From positions 18,343,049-18,407,048 of the forward strand of contig NC_092365.1 in assembly GCF_030848805.1 (NCBI RefSeq): a DNA stretch of 64,000 nucleotides, in the 5' to 3' direction. This document shows, piece after piece, positions 1 through 12,900 of this stretch. The notes under the pieces were generated by a model. The model was not told the DNA's origin. It did no database searches and saw nothing but the letters and a program-made list of their open reading frames with translations. This DNA comes from Temnothorax longispinosus (Eukaryota > Arthropoda > Insecta > Hymenoptera > Formicidae). Within the stretch, counting starts at the first letter, position 1. Each line of letters opens with the position of its first letter. Both the position numbers and the translations under genes were made by a program.

Positions 1-968
1 ACGTGTACTTGTTGTGCGTGGACAGCAGCGGTCCAGCCGCGCCCAACGGTGACAATGGCGACGGTATGGTATGATGGTCCGCGGTATTGCCGCTCAACAG
101 AGTCAAGCTCTCATCGCCTGAACTCGCTGTCGAAGTGTTGTTAACGTTCATGCTGGGCGGCAATGATTCCGAATCCAAGTCGATGTCCAATTTCATATTA
201 GATGGTATGCTGGATACGCTGCTGGGTGTTCCTTCTTTCGAGCCGCTCCTCAAGGTCAGTTTCACGCGATGAGTCATATCTTTTGACGAATCGTTCTCCA
301 AAGAGCCAAGATTTGCCGGTGATAGCCTGGAGATGTCCGAGTTGCTGTTCGACGCTTCATCCTGGCTTAGATTATCCAGGGTTAGTCGCATATGTTTCGT
401 CGGGATGTCCAGATCCTCCTTCTCTCGCTTCCCTCTCTTCAACGGATCCTTTAAAGCTCTCGCGCGTTGACTCACGTTCTTCTTGCGTTCGTTCGTCTTG
501 AAATCGCTTGTTGGGCTGGCGTCCCTGCTGCCGCTAGATGAGTCCAGCGACCGGAAGTATGAGCTGTTGTACGATTTGCCCAGGGACTGACTGCAGGACG
601 CATCCTGCGAAGAATGATCGAACGACGGCGAGTGATTCGTGTCGAATAGCAGATCTGCCTCGGGAAACAGCTCGCTGGTACTAGGTTCGTCGACTCCCAG
701 ATCTTCGCATTCCTCTGACAAGCTCTTTTGCAATTTGATCTCACGTTCGTATGCGGCTTTTCTCTCCATCTTTTGCTGCATCATCTCGCGATCCAATCTT
801 GAAATCAGCTGCGATTTCATCAAGTTGCTCTTGTTGGAGTAGGGAGTGTCTAGAGTATGATTCATGAAGTACTTTTTCGCGTTTGCATGATAGATCTGTC
901 CGCTCGCCATCTCAATGCCCTGACCCTTGTTGATAATCTGCAGCACGGTCTCGGAGTTGTCATTATCC
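1..968 (-). CDS. Gene 1 exon, truncated by the window edge
   Basis: The acceptor is TCAAAATTACAG|G and completes an Arg codon with AG. About 322 codons stay open to the edge. It begins DNDNSETVLQIINKG, then has a charged predicted coiled coil or helix (SRLDREMMQQKMERKAAYER), an acidic segment (SLSEECEDLGVDEPS), Ser-rich linkers, and a basic patch (KDPLKRGKREKED) that could serve nuclear import. The stop codon and poly(A) site are outside the window. Confidence 0.92.
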
Positions 969-3900
969 CTGTAATTTTGATCGTGACAATCAAATTCTCT
1001 TTCTCAAAATTTTCAATATTTGAAAAGGTTTCTGGCTTTAAATAACATTTAAATTACATAAAAACTTTTTTACAATATTTGATATAATCCGAATCGTTTA
1101 CCTGTACACTTTTAACGGCTCGTGGCTCAGCGCGTTCATCGGTGTAGGAACGTATCTCCATGGTGTTGTATCCGGCGAGATCTTTCCTTCCGATTCCCAG
1201 GCCTCTTGCAAGCGTGCGTTTTCGTATAGCAGCCCGTTCCCAACTTTGCAGGATCCGTCGATTGTCTCGGTGGATTGCTGCACAGATGACTCCTGGCTAT
1301 CCGAGCTGCTCGGTCCACCAGTAACCAGGAATTGCGTCGTGTGATCGATAACGCTCGATTGCTTGTTCGTGGAAGTAATGGGAGACATAGACTCTATAAG
1401 AACAATATGAGAGAAGAATTAATTGTCGATATATAATATCTGGCGAGAATCGACATGTTGTTTACGAAGCTGTTCTTACAAAATATATTATTTATCAAAA
1501 AATTCATTTTTCTGTGAATTATAGTGCAATTATGCAACATATGTATAATTAATTTGAAAAAAGAAATATCTAGTCATCTTAGAAAAAAATATTACAAATA
1601 AGAATTTACTTATTAATATATCGATATTTTTTAATTTGAGCAAAAAAGTTGTAAAATTTATTACATATAAAAATTTGTATATACATTGTGCTATGAAAAG
1701 AGTACAAAAACAACTGAGGATTTAAAAATAAAAAATGAGCTAAACGTTAAAACATAAAAAAGTTAATGACTAGACACACAAATACACGTGCAGAAAATAT
1801 ACCTAGGCTCCTTACCAATTTTCGTATTATTTTGTAACGACGTGGCGATATTCGGGGAGATCAAAGTTCTCGGCGATATGTTTTCCTGTATGCCGATAGC
1901 ATTGTCGAATTTTCTCTTTACCGTTTTCGGTGAAATAATTTTGGTACCAGACGTTATCTCGGTGGACGCTTCCTTCGTGTCCTTCTGCTGTAGCTGCTGA
2001 TTTGCATCGTTCAGCATGGCGCTCACATCAGTCTGCTGAGTAAAAGTGAGCGCGATGGCGCTCGCTGGTAAGGATACCGACTTCTCGGTGTGTAACTGCC
2101 CGTCCTGAGGGGATTTCTTTTCCGGTGAATGGGAGACCGCAGCAGCCGGCGCAATGCAGACCACGTTTTCCGCCTTCAGGGCGGCAGATGTCGATGTTAG
2201 TTTATGCATGCCAGAGTTGTAGAATCTCGTGCCCTGCAGCGGATTGCTGGTGATGACGCCGCATAGTTGCTGGTTGTCCGATATCTCGCTGATGTTCCGA
2301 GTTCCGATCAGGCTGAGGGTGGGATTGCTCTTGTTCTGCACCACGATGGCGGTGTTCGTCGCCGCTGATTCGACCGCGATCGCGCTACCGGCGGCCACTG
2401 TATCGTTCTTCAATGTCAGCTCACCGATAACATTGGGTTTATCCGGTGTAGATACCGTCACAGTGGCTGTCTCTCCAACGAACGGCGTGCTTCCGGTCTG
2501 CGATATCACCACGGGCGTGCTCTGAACGTTCTGCGCGCCGGTCAGCGTCTGATTGTTCGACAACGTCTGCAAGGTGGGCTGCATCTTCATCTGCTTCATC
2601 TGCGGTTGTGCAGGGATTAGCTTGCTCTGATTGAGGAAGGACTGTAACAGTAAAGTGTTGGGAACTGCGGTGCCGCCGGAGGTGCGCATGGTCGTCGGCA
2701 TAGCCGTGAGCAGCTTGGATCCGGTGGATACTATGGTGAAATGCTGCTGAGTGCCCTTCATCAGTGGCAGCACGAAACTAGGCATCAGTACCGACGTACC
2801 GCTCATCTTGCCCGTGACTGAGGCGAGCGCCTCGCTGACGCTCACCGAGCCCGATTGCAGTGATTCCTGGACAATCACCGTTCGCGGCTGGCCCGTGCCT
2901 GGCTCCGTAATGATAAGATTACGTCTCTTCATGTTCAGTTCGACGCCGTCGTTCGAGTCATTCGTCATATTGCGCACCTCAGCGCTCGCTTCCCCGCTCA
3001 TCGACGGTTCCTCTGGTGCAGAGAAACCGGCCGGACTGTCTTGCACGTGTACAACACCGCTGGACGAATCCTCGCTGCCCATAGTCCTGCCGAGATCGTC
3101 TGTGCTAGGGCTCAGTTCGGAAGTCTGCTGTCCCGCCGGCTTGCTCTTGCTCGAGCTTGATTTCTTCCTCTTCGATGATTGACTCGGATTGGTTGGCGGA
3201 TTGGATCTTCTGCGGGGTGCCGGTTTGTTGTTCAGATCCGGCGAATTTCTCAGCTGCTCCGCGTATTCGTCGAGAATCGCGTAGATCCGTTGGGCAGTCT
3301 GTTCATCCTCCTGTGGCTTCTGCTGCGGTTTCGGTATCGGCGATGCCTTGGATGTATTAGTCGCGCTGCTTTTGACCGCCTTGGGTGTCGATTTTTTCAC
3401 ATTGGCCTTAGCAGCAGTCCCAGCTGCGGCGGACGACGGCGTCGATGGTGTTTTGCCAGCTGACGGTGGTATCGGTGCTGGCGCCGGCGTTACGCACGGG
3501 CTCGAGGAACTCTGAGACGTGACGCTCAGCGCCGGCGACGCCGCTGGTTGACAGTAGCTGGTGACCACGACCACTGGTGTCGTGGAGTTACCCGCCTTAG
3601 CGGTGCTGCTCGGATTTACATAAGCCAAGGAGACCTTCTGCTGGTACCCAGATTCCTGTTGAAATGTCACAGTACTGCCGTTGCTGGTAAATGCCTCGCT
3701 GTTCGCGCTGGACTGCGCCGGCATCATCAGTTGCTGCGCCAGAGTGCTAACAGATATCTGCTGCGGTTTGCTTGCCTGAGTCTGCTGCGTAGTGGTTTGC
3801 GTCTGCACGGTTGTCGTAGTCGCGCTATTGGAGATCGACTGGTGAGACTGTGGCTGGATACTCCTCTCCTTCACCTGTTCTAGCACGCTCTCGAATTCTC

Positions 3901-6900
3901 GTAATTGTTCCAAAGTTGTCGAGCTCACTGGATTGGTCACCTCAATCGGAGAACCGATTAAATTGTCCGGTCTCACGGCTTGTTGCTGTTGCTGTTGTTG
4001 CTGCAACCTCGTCGGCGTCAAGACAGCCTGGATGGTGGTTCCCGTCAGATTCTGTTGTCTGACCGGCGTACGAATGATGTTGAGCTTGACCACGGGAGTT
4101 CTGCCACCGGGTACCGAATTGCCGTGCGATATGATTGTTGGTGGGATGAGCTGGTTCGGATTATTGGTTATTACCTTGTGCGTGTATATAACGCTGTTGG
4201 ACGAACTGGCGTTCTGCACGAGTTGCGTGATCGTTTGATTCGCGACTTGATTCGAACCGATGGCAGCGCTCGCCGAGGCGTTATTCCCAGAATTCGGCAC
4301 AATGTTGACTATCTGCCTGCCGGCCGACAGTTGCAGATTAGAAATAATTGATTGCACATTAACGTTTCCGGCGTTTGCCTGCTGTTGTTGTTGTTGTTGA
4401 TTGCTCGGCACAGACGTCTGTACTGCCTTCGACAAATTCGTCGTTGTCTTCTGCGCGGATGTCGTCACCGTTTGTTGAACACCTCCCAGCGGTGTATCTG
4501 TCGCGGCACTGGCAACCCCACTTGCGGTCGCATCAGCTGGTAGAGTGTAGGTTTTATTACGAAAAGCCTGTTGGAACTTGGGTAGAACAGCGTTCTGGCC
4601 GGTCTGCGATGCGCTCTTCACGATGGAACTGGTGCCGGTTAGTCGATCGTAGGCGTTTCTGTTGGACGACGCACCGCCTACCGCATCCGCACCGCGTTGT
4701 TGCGTCGTCTGTCGCGCAAAGTTCGCACTGCTACCGTCCTCCAAGTTCTGCAGGCTTAAAAGATTCCTTTGATTAGACACAATTGGACTGGCAGCTGCGA
4801 GACGGAGACTGCCGTCGGGTTTGCAGATGACCTTTAACTCGGGCGCGATCAGCCCCGTCGAAGACATCGTGCTCGTCGCCGTCGTCATCGTTGTGACTGT
4901 GGTCGCGCCTACGCCCGCGGAGCACGGCGAAGAAGGTGATTTTTTCGGTGATTGGTTGTTCTGCTGATTGCTCGCACGACGTATTTGCGCTATCGTTCTC
5001 ACCGGACTCGACGACTCAGTGATGTCGAGTTGATGGACTACCGAAACGTTGTTGGCAGTCATCGTCGTCGTCGGGTTCGTCGGGCCGATAGTCGTCGGTG
5101 ACGCAGCATCCAGTAGTTGATTGGCCTCCTCGCCGACGGTGTCCGGCGTTCCGAGGTTCGACGACGATCTCAATGGTGGCGTTTGACCAGCTGGGCTCAT
5201 GCCGACTCCACTGTCGTGGCCGCCTGTTGAAGAAGGGGTTCCCGGCAACTGTATGCTGTTGTTGCCACCACCACTGCTACTTTGGTTGCTAGCCACGCTT
5301 GGGGTGCGCGTCGGCCGTGGTGGCGTGTTGCCACTAACGTTAATGCTTGTCGGCGTACCCGTGGCGGAACTTGGGCTCTGCGGCACGCCGCTTCTGGAGA
5401 GTTGGACAACGTTCACTGTGGAACGCTGCCGTGGCGGTACCATCATGTCCAGCGAGTTCAGACCCGGTACATTTTTGGCTAATATGTCGGAATCCCTAAC
5501 AGCCTTCTCGATAACACCAAACTTGGTTTTACCCAAGTTGGATTTAACGGAGCCGAAATGATGATGATGATGACGGTCGCGACGTCCGTCGACTATCACA
5601 GGACAGTTCAGGTCGCTTTTGCCGCCGGTGTTCTTACTGCTCGCGGCACGTTCCTTTTGCTTCTTCTGATACTGAATTACACTCTTGTTATTCGGTGAGA
5701 ACGGCATCGATTTTTGTATGTTGATCAGTTCACTGGTGATGTCACCGCTACTCAGCCGCTGCTGCTGCTGTTTCTTAGCACGGCTGGTCAATTTACGATC
5801 GACTTCGTCCGTGCGCGTCAGCACAATCTTCGGGTTCAGATTTAGCGTGCTGAGCATGGGCGCAAATTTTGCAATGTTGTTGGTCGCCTGTTGCTCGGCA
5901 TCCGTCCGACTACTATTATTAACATCCTTGTTCTTATTTAATAAATTCTTCTGCAAAATTTGCGAAATCCTCGACGGCTTTTTCGAGCTTTGTGGCCTGA
6001 ACATCCTAAGAGATTTCAGCACCGCAGGATCGCTTCGCCTTTCAGTAATGATTAATTGCGCCGCGGCGGTGTACGCTGAGCCCTTGATCGTCTCGCGCTT
6101 ATTTTCGTCCATGTCGGCGGAAAAGAGAGTGATGATGTCGTTGCTGCTAACGTCAGAGCCGCTGGCGTCCTCGTGCGCGTTCGTATGCCGCACTTCTTCG
6201 TTCACTAACATTTGAAAATGCGAGACAGACTCGACGGTGAGCTTCGATGTCTTTGAACGGTTGGACTCCTTACCGCTCGATTTGTTGGATTTCTTCTTGG
6301 TCTCTAACCGACAACCGTCGCTACCCAAGCTGTCAGTCTGACTATCCTGCGTGTTGCTATCGCTGTCCGACACCGAGCTAATCCTATTTCTAAAATGCTT
6401 TGGTTTACGTTCAGCGCTGTCGTAGTCGCTTTCGGACGATCCCAACCGATGGATCTTCCGCGTTCGTGCAGTGCGTCGTACACGCAATACACTGCCACTG
6501 TCGGAATCCGTGGTAGTATCATCTAAACTGCGACGCATCGATGAACGTTTATAGCCGGCTGCCGGTTGGAAGCTACCGAATTGCTCGGAACTATCGGATG
6601 GCAAGTCAACCCACTGCTCGTAACCCTTCTCGATACCGAAGAAGACGTCTTTAGTATCGTCTTCCGATGGCCAATCCTTGAACTGCGAATAATCAATGTT
6701 CAGATACTTAAGCTCCTTGTTCGTATTGCGCACCTCCTCTTCGTTTTCCAGGTACCGCTCGCATAAATTCTTCAACTCCTTCCAGTCGAGCACCCAACTG
6801 AGCATGTGGTAACGTGGACTACTCAGTACTACGGCCAGATCGTCGCACAGTTGCGGCGATAGACCCAATTTCTCACCGTCCAGCACTTGGCTGGGCACAG

Positions 6901-9900
6901 ACTTCTCGTCATAATTCGCCGAGCCTGTCACCGCATCGCCTTTGATCAGAATCAACGCATCCAATGTTCTCTCCACATTCTTGCCCGGCGTCGTGCTAGC
7001 TTCCTTCAATTGTAATTTATCATCATTCAACTGGTTACTGCCGGTGAATTCGCCGCAATTGAAACAGAGTTCGCCGAGCATCTCGGATGAGGATTCACGG
7101 TTCGGATGCAACGGACACCTGTTACTGATCGACGTCGCTGGTGTTGCTATGTCAGACGACGTAATGTCGGGATTCTTTGTCAGAAGGCTCTTCAACAACT
7201 TATTGGTTCGTTCAAACGTTTTCGTTACCTGACCGTTTTGAAAATCTATGCCTTTTGCAACGGTCAAATTTTGATGCGGTGGCTGCGCTTCCAAAACTGT
7301 CGAGGGCGTCGAGCCTGTTTCCGTGACGTTGTTATCTACCATTAACTCGGATGTCTCCTTGATAACCGATACAGAGAGAAGATCGTCTTCTATAGTTTCC
7401 TTGGGTTTCTCCTTGACACTTTGCTCCTCTTGCGAAACGCCATCTTCCTTCGCCTTTCCACACGCCACCGCCAATTCCTTTATTCTGTCGTAACAGGCTC
7501 TAGTAGGATGTAAAGAGAATGCCGTCAAAACGCATTCCCTTGCTATGCCAATATTGCTGTCTACTACGTCCGCCAATTTGAGGAATTGCGTGCTCAGACG
7601 CTTGGCGGTTTCGCGCACCTTATCCTTGTCCGATTTCGCCTTCTGACTCTCCAGTTCGTTCATATCCGTTGTTAGCGCTCTGATGTACAGTTCGATCACC
7701 AAAGGTTTTATAATCTCGCCGAACTGCAATTAAAAAGAAATCCAAGAAAAATAACATTTGTTTAATTAAAAATAGATTTAACTTTTTTTTGCCTTTAAAC
7801 ACGATAAAATAAAATCTTATTTTCCTATTTTATTAATAGATATATTTAACTTTTGGTAATTCTATATTCTCACATAACACGATTTTTTATCTACTGGTTA
7901 TCTCTGGCAGAATAAAAAACCATATCTAAATATTTTTAAATATTTCTCAAATATTCAATTTTTCAGATAAAATCTTTACTTACATGTTTTGCAAGTACTG
8001 CACAGAAGATATAAATATGTTGAGCACTTTCCGCGGGTTCAATTAATTTTCTAATCATGCCGGGCAGAGTCAGTGCAACGTCCTTCCATTTTGCGTGCAA
8101 TAGCGCCCAAGAGTTCAAAATCTGCTCCAAAATATTTGCACCGGTTTCCGATACCGGTCGAACCATCCCGGCAGTAACGAGATACTGCGCGACCAATTCC
8201 GCGGCCTTTATCGAATTTCTCCAAACACGCGCCGTTCCATACTTCGTTGGCTTCTCACCGCTAAGCCTTTGGACCAATTCAAGCCCGTCGTTGAGGTCCA
8301 TTAATTTTAACTGTAACAAAGCGCAGTTATGAATTCCAGCACGGCAATATTCGCGCAGAACGCAAAACACGCGTTCCTTCAATCACAAGGAAACCAATCG
8401 ACCTTCTGAACGCATTCACTAGAATTCTGCTTTCCCACGATTCCGATCGTTTGAAAAATGTGTTTTTAAATTTTCTGAATACATCCTCGTGGTTCAGCAA
8501 ATCTTGGCAAATTAAGCAAGTAGGTCGACGTGACTCATAGCACAGTGATCTGACATTTTCGATGATACTCTTGGAGCATCAGAGATGCGTCATAATTTTA
8601 CTTCTCCAAACCAGATAAATTACTTTAAGAACATCGTTTGAAATTTACATATCTACTTATATGCTTGCATTTTGGCAACTTCCTGACAATCTAAATCGAA
8701 TAAACATCTCTTGCGACAATCTGACGTTTCTGATCGATACTTACTTGAGCGAAAATATCTTGCGTGCGTTTCAATTTGTACAAGAGAACAATGTACACGT
8801 CAATCATGTAGTGAACGTGATGAGACTCCGAGAGCGACCGCAGCTGATCGCTTCGTCTGAGGGAGCGCATGCACGCGGCGGCGAGGTTCACCGCTATGTC
8901 CTCGCAGCGGTCCTCGCAGAGTATCTTCAGTCTCATCGTCAGCAGCTCGCCTTTCTCCGAACAACAGAATTCTAAAAGAGCAACACACGCTTTACGACAC
9001 GCCTCTCAATGGTTGCCATTCAACAACGTATTAAGTCGTGAATTTTCACGAGATGAGTAAAAAAGCTAGAGATTGATGAATTTATTTGCTATTCAAACTC
9101 AATTGCCAAAGAACTTATTCAGGTACCATGAACGATACAATCGGAATTAAAATAAAATCAAGAGTTGAAATAGATATTATGAATGTATGCGGAGAACAAG
9201 AGTTTCTCGATAATACTGGTATAAATGGGCAATGATATAAATGGCACTTCGAGTTTTTTCTGTGAACTCGCAATATACGGTCATCGAGGATTTAAAAATA
9301 GCTGAACGAAATTAAAAAGTCAAAGACACACAATTGGCTAAATAATATTGTTAGCGATCGCAAGAACAATTAAGAATTTAATATACGAAAGACAGATTAT
9401 TGTTATGCATTTGCATATCTATCACTACAGACCTAATCTCTCTTTAACTCATCTCTTTTACAATTCGCGAACAAACTCTCTAAGTTTATTAGCTATAATT
9501 GTATTAAATACAATTCAAAACAAAATTAGATATTTTCTCTTTAATACATTAACCCTCAATTGTGGGTCGCAGTCTCTGGGACTCCTGTATTATTTTGTAA
9601 TTTTGATCAATTATATATTTTTTTACAAAAACGAATAAAACTGTATTCTGCCAATCACAATTAACGCTGAAAAAAATGTAACAGCATGTACAGACTGGAG
9701 AATAATTATTATTTATTTTTTCATATCTAGAAGAGAATCCCTTTTAAAAATCCCTAGAAATCCGCTAGTGTGCAACATAATTAATCCGACGTTATTAAGG
9801 CGAGATAACAAACTCCAGGCGCTGTAAACATAATGCCATTTTCGCAACTAATAAAGAAAGTTAATGTAAAATGACTTTGTGGATCATACCAATTTTATTG

Positions 9901-12900
9901 ATATAATGTGACTGTTTGATTTCAAGGATTAATTAAAATTTTTTATAAAATCTTATATGATATATCGCGTCTTAAACTCTTAGATTAGCTAAACTTTTTA
10001 AAATAAATCTTTAGTAATCTCCCATGCTGCGCATATTTTCACCTTAATAACGCCGGGTTAACAGGTGCGCGCAAATATACTTGTTCAAACAACCCACTTT
10101 TCCACCAAGATTTGGCACAGGATATTATAAGATCGACGACACGTGATCTTATTTTTATTCAAATTTAAAACGGAACCGTGCTAGATCGAAAAATGGCGAC
10201 GATAATTCTCTCTTCTTACCCTCCTCATGTTCGGAATCCGGTTGGCCGTTAAGTATGCTGTCGAGGACGGGATGCGTCCATGGATTGTTCACCAGAGCCA
10301 GCAGGGCGGTACACCTGGGTGCAGCGGGATGTTGCACCAGCTGAGACGCACACCTCTGCAGCGTTACGCAGAGGTGCGTTTTGGCGGCAGACAACTTCGG
10401 CCACTCCCCGCGCAATACCAATGTCAATGTATGTCTGCGCAACGGAGAACAGCACAACATGAGTAAAAGCCGAAAAGAACAGACAGCGGGACATGTTTGC
10501 GCGGACTTGTTTTCGTATTTGCCTCCCAATGTTTCGCGATGTCGATGGCGCCTATCGCGAGGCCGAGATAAGAAGAAGGGAAGAGAGAAAGAAATATCTG
10601 CATCCTGGAGAATCAGATTCTATACAACTTGAAAAAATAAACCCCGATACTTTCAGTTCTAAGCTAAGATAAAGACTGGTGTCCTTTTCTTTTTTTAACT
10701 CGTTATCTTTAACCCATCGCAAACAATATTTATTAGATCATATAATTAAATGTACGGTGATAAGACACACCGTAATTTAAATGATAAGAAGGAAAGTTAA
10801 TTTAGATCTTGTCAGTTCGCGATAATCTGTTGCTCCATCTCAGCATTAGCAATGGTAAAGTCGCGAACGTGAAACTCTCATTGGAATTAAAAATTAGATT
10901 AAAAATCGGACTTCCTAATTACTTATTCGCGTCTAACTCATCCGCGAGATTTAATTCATCTACCGGCAACAATGGCCGAACGCGGCTTGCTAATCAGACC
11001 TCCATTACTGCAGGGGGAGACTGGAAACTTCGCGAAGAATAATGTTCTCACGCATCCCTTTTTGGACCACCCTGTACCCGTAGGGTGCCTCGGTTGTATA
11101 CCCGTCACGTTAACGTGAATTTGCGTCGCATTGCTATTCAAAATTCCGGGATCGTTTGTATGACGGTGCTACATACGTGCAGATTCATTACTCAGAGCAG
11201 TTCCGTCTCTCTCGCCGCATTTCTATCTCTCTCCCGCTTTCTCCCTCCCGTCACGTTCATTTGCCGTAGAACGTCGCTGTTACATCGAAACTCGTTTCAC
11301 GCTACCTTTGTGTCGAAAAAAACTCCGGCGGCTGGTAATACAAAAAAAAAGTCGGCTGTGTACATGCTACGCGTTAAATGGGTCACATACGCGCGGGGAC
11401 CTCATAATGCGACAATAATGAACATAATTAATGTAACTTGACAGTTCCTCCGACATTATACATTCAATTATTTAAATCCTCAAATAATAATGAACTGAAA
11501 GGATAACGTTAAGAGAATTCTCGCTCACTTTGAACGTTAAAAGCACTTTAAAAATTACACGCGATAAAAATATCAGTATTCCAACTTACAAAAATAGACC
11601 ACTGATGGTATTTGTCGAGCGGAGTTCGACTCGTTTTCCTTTTTCAAAATAAAGTATAAACCTCCGCACAATTATATAAACATTAAAAAAACATAATGTC
11701 GAGATTGCGTGTGGTGGCTTTTTTTAACGATGTAATCGTCAGGCAAGGAACGATCGTAGTTATGCAACGGTATATCTCCCTCGCCCTTGTACGTGCCTTT
11801 GCGAAACGAGTTCCCCTGTTAATCGAGGGTCGGCTACATAATCGCGGACGCAACAACAACAACAACAACGATCGACGGACGACGTGTACCCACCTGTGAG
11901 CCCATTCTATGAGAGACTGGATGGCCTCGGGCGGTGCCGCAGGAATATAATTGGTGACATGCTCCCAGGCTGACAGAAGCGCATTCACCTTGTCGGCGTA
12001 CTTCTTCTTGCTGTCACTCAGCGTCGCCTCGAGCCCCTGCGAAGCGAAGAAGCCGCTGGCTCGATTAAGAGAAACCGGGAAAATCATCGGAGGGATGCTG
12101 AGGGACAGTAATCGCGTCGCGTCAGCACTCATGCGAGACGCGAGGCGATTCATCCTGATAAAGGGCACCGAGCGCGTTTTTCGTATTGCATCGAATCCCT
12201 CGATATACCCTAGTTGTCAATCGTTTTGTCCGGTTAAGAACGTATCTCCCGTCGCGCCTAATTACAAATCGTATTAATTTATCTGTAGATATTCGCTATT
12301 TACATTCGCAGTAAACAACCAATATTACCTTACCTTAAGTAACTCTAATTAATTAACTCAATGTGTTTGTCCGCTTCTATATCTTATGTATCTTCGTGCT
12401 TTCTATATCTACCTTCGCATTTCTGCCCTCCTATCTATCTTTCATTCCACCAACCACATTTCCGTACATTTAATAAATTACATTTGCGGAACTAAAATGT
12501 AAAATATACCACCTCTGCCTCTCTAGAGATTTGTATTTGTCTTCATTGAAGACGTCAAAACACATCAATGTATTAATGTTACGTATTACATTATTAATGC
12601 TATTAATTTGATATTGAAGGTAATACTTATATTTAATGTTTGAGCTTTAAAATAAAACGAGAGACTACGCCATAGGTTAACCGACATTGATAAATTGACC
12701 GTATTGAAAGATCGAGAAAAACCGCGCGAGGGAAGATTGAGAAATATAAATCCAGAAGAGATAGTCGTGTCGAAAAGATCATCGTCGGAGAAAAAAAGCG
12801 CAAAGTTTTCACTCAAAGAAGGGACGAAATATTGAAAACCATGACCCGGTAAAATGTTCTTTGAAAGAACGGTACTTTTCAGCTCGATACATCATAGTCG

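Noticed and set aside
2751..6215. Many plus-strand open frames opposite the giant exon
   Set aside because: Antisense shadows of the biased codons in the real minus-strand coding exon.
12037..12168. Extension of the 143-bp exon to a GTG-initiated start at 12168
   Set aside because: GTG initiation is rare in animals and a good splice acceptor sits at 12037. The extra peptide does not resemble the family.
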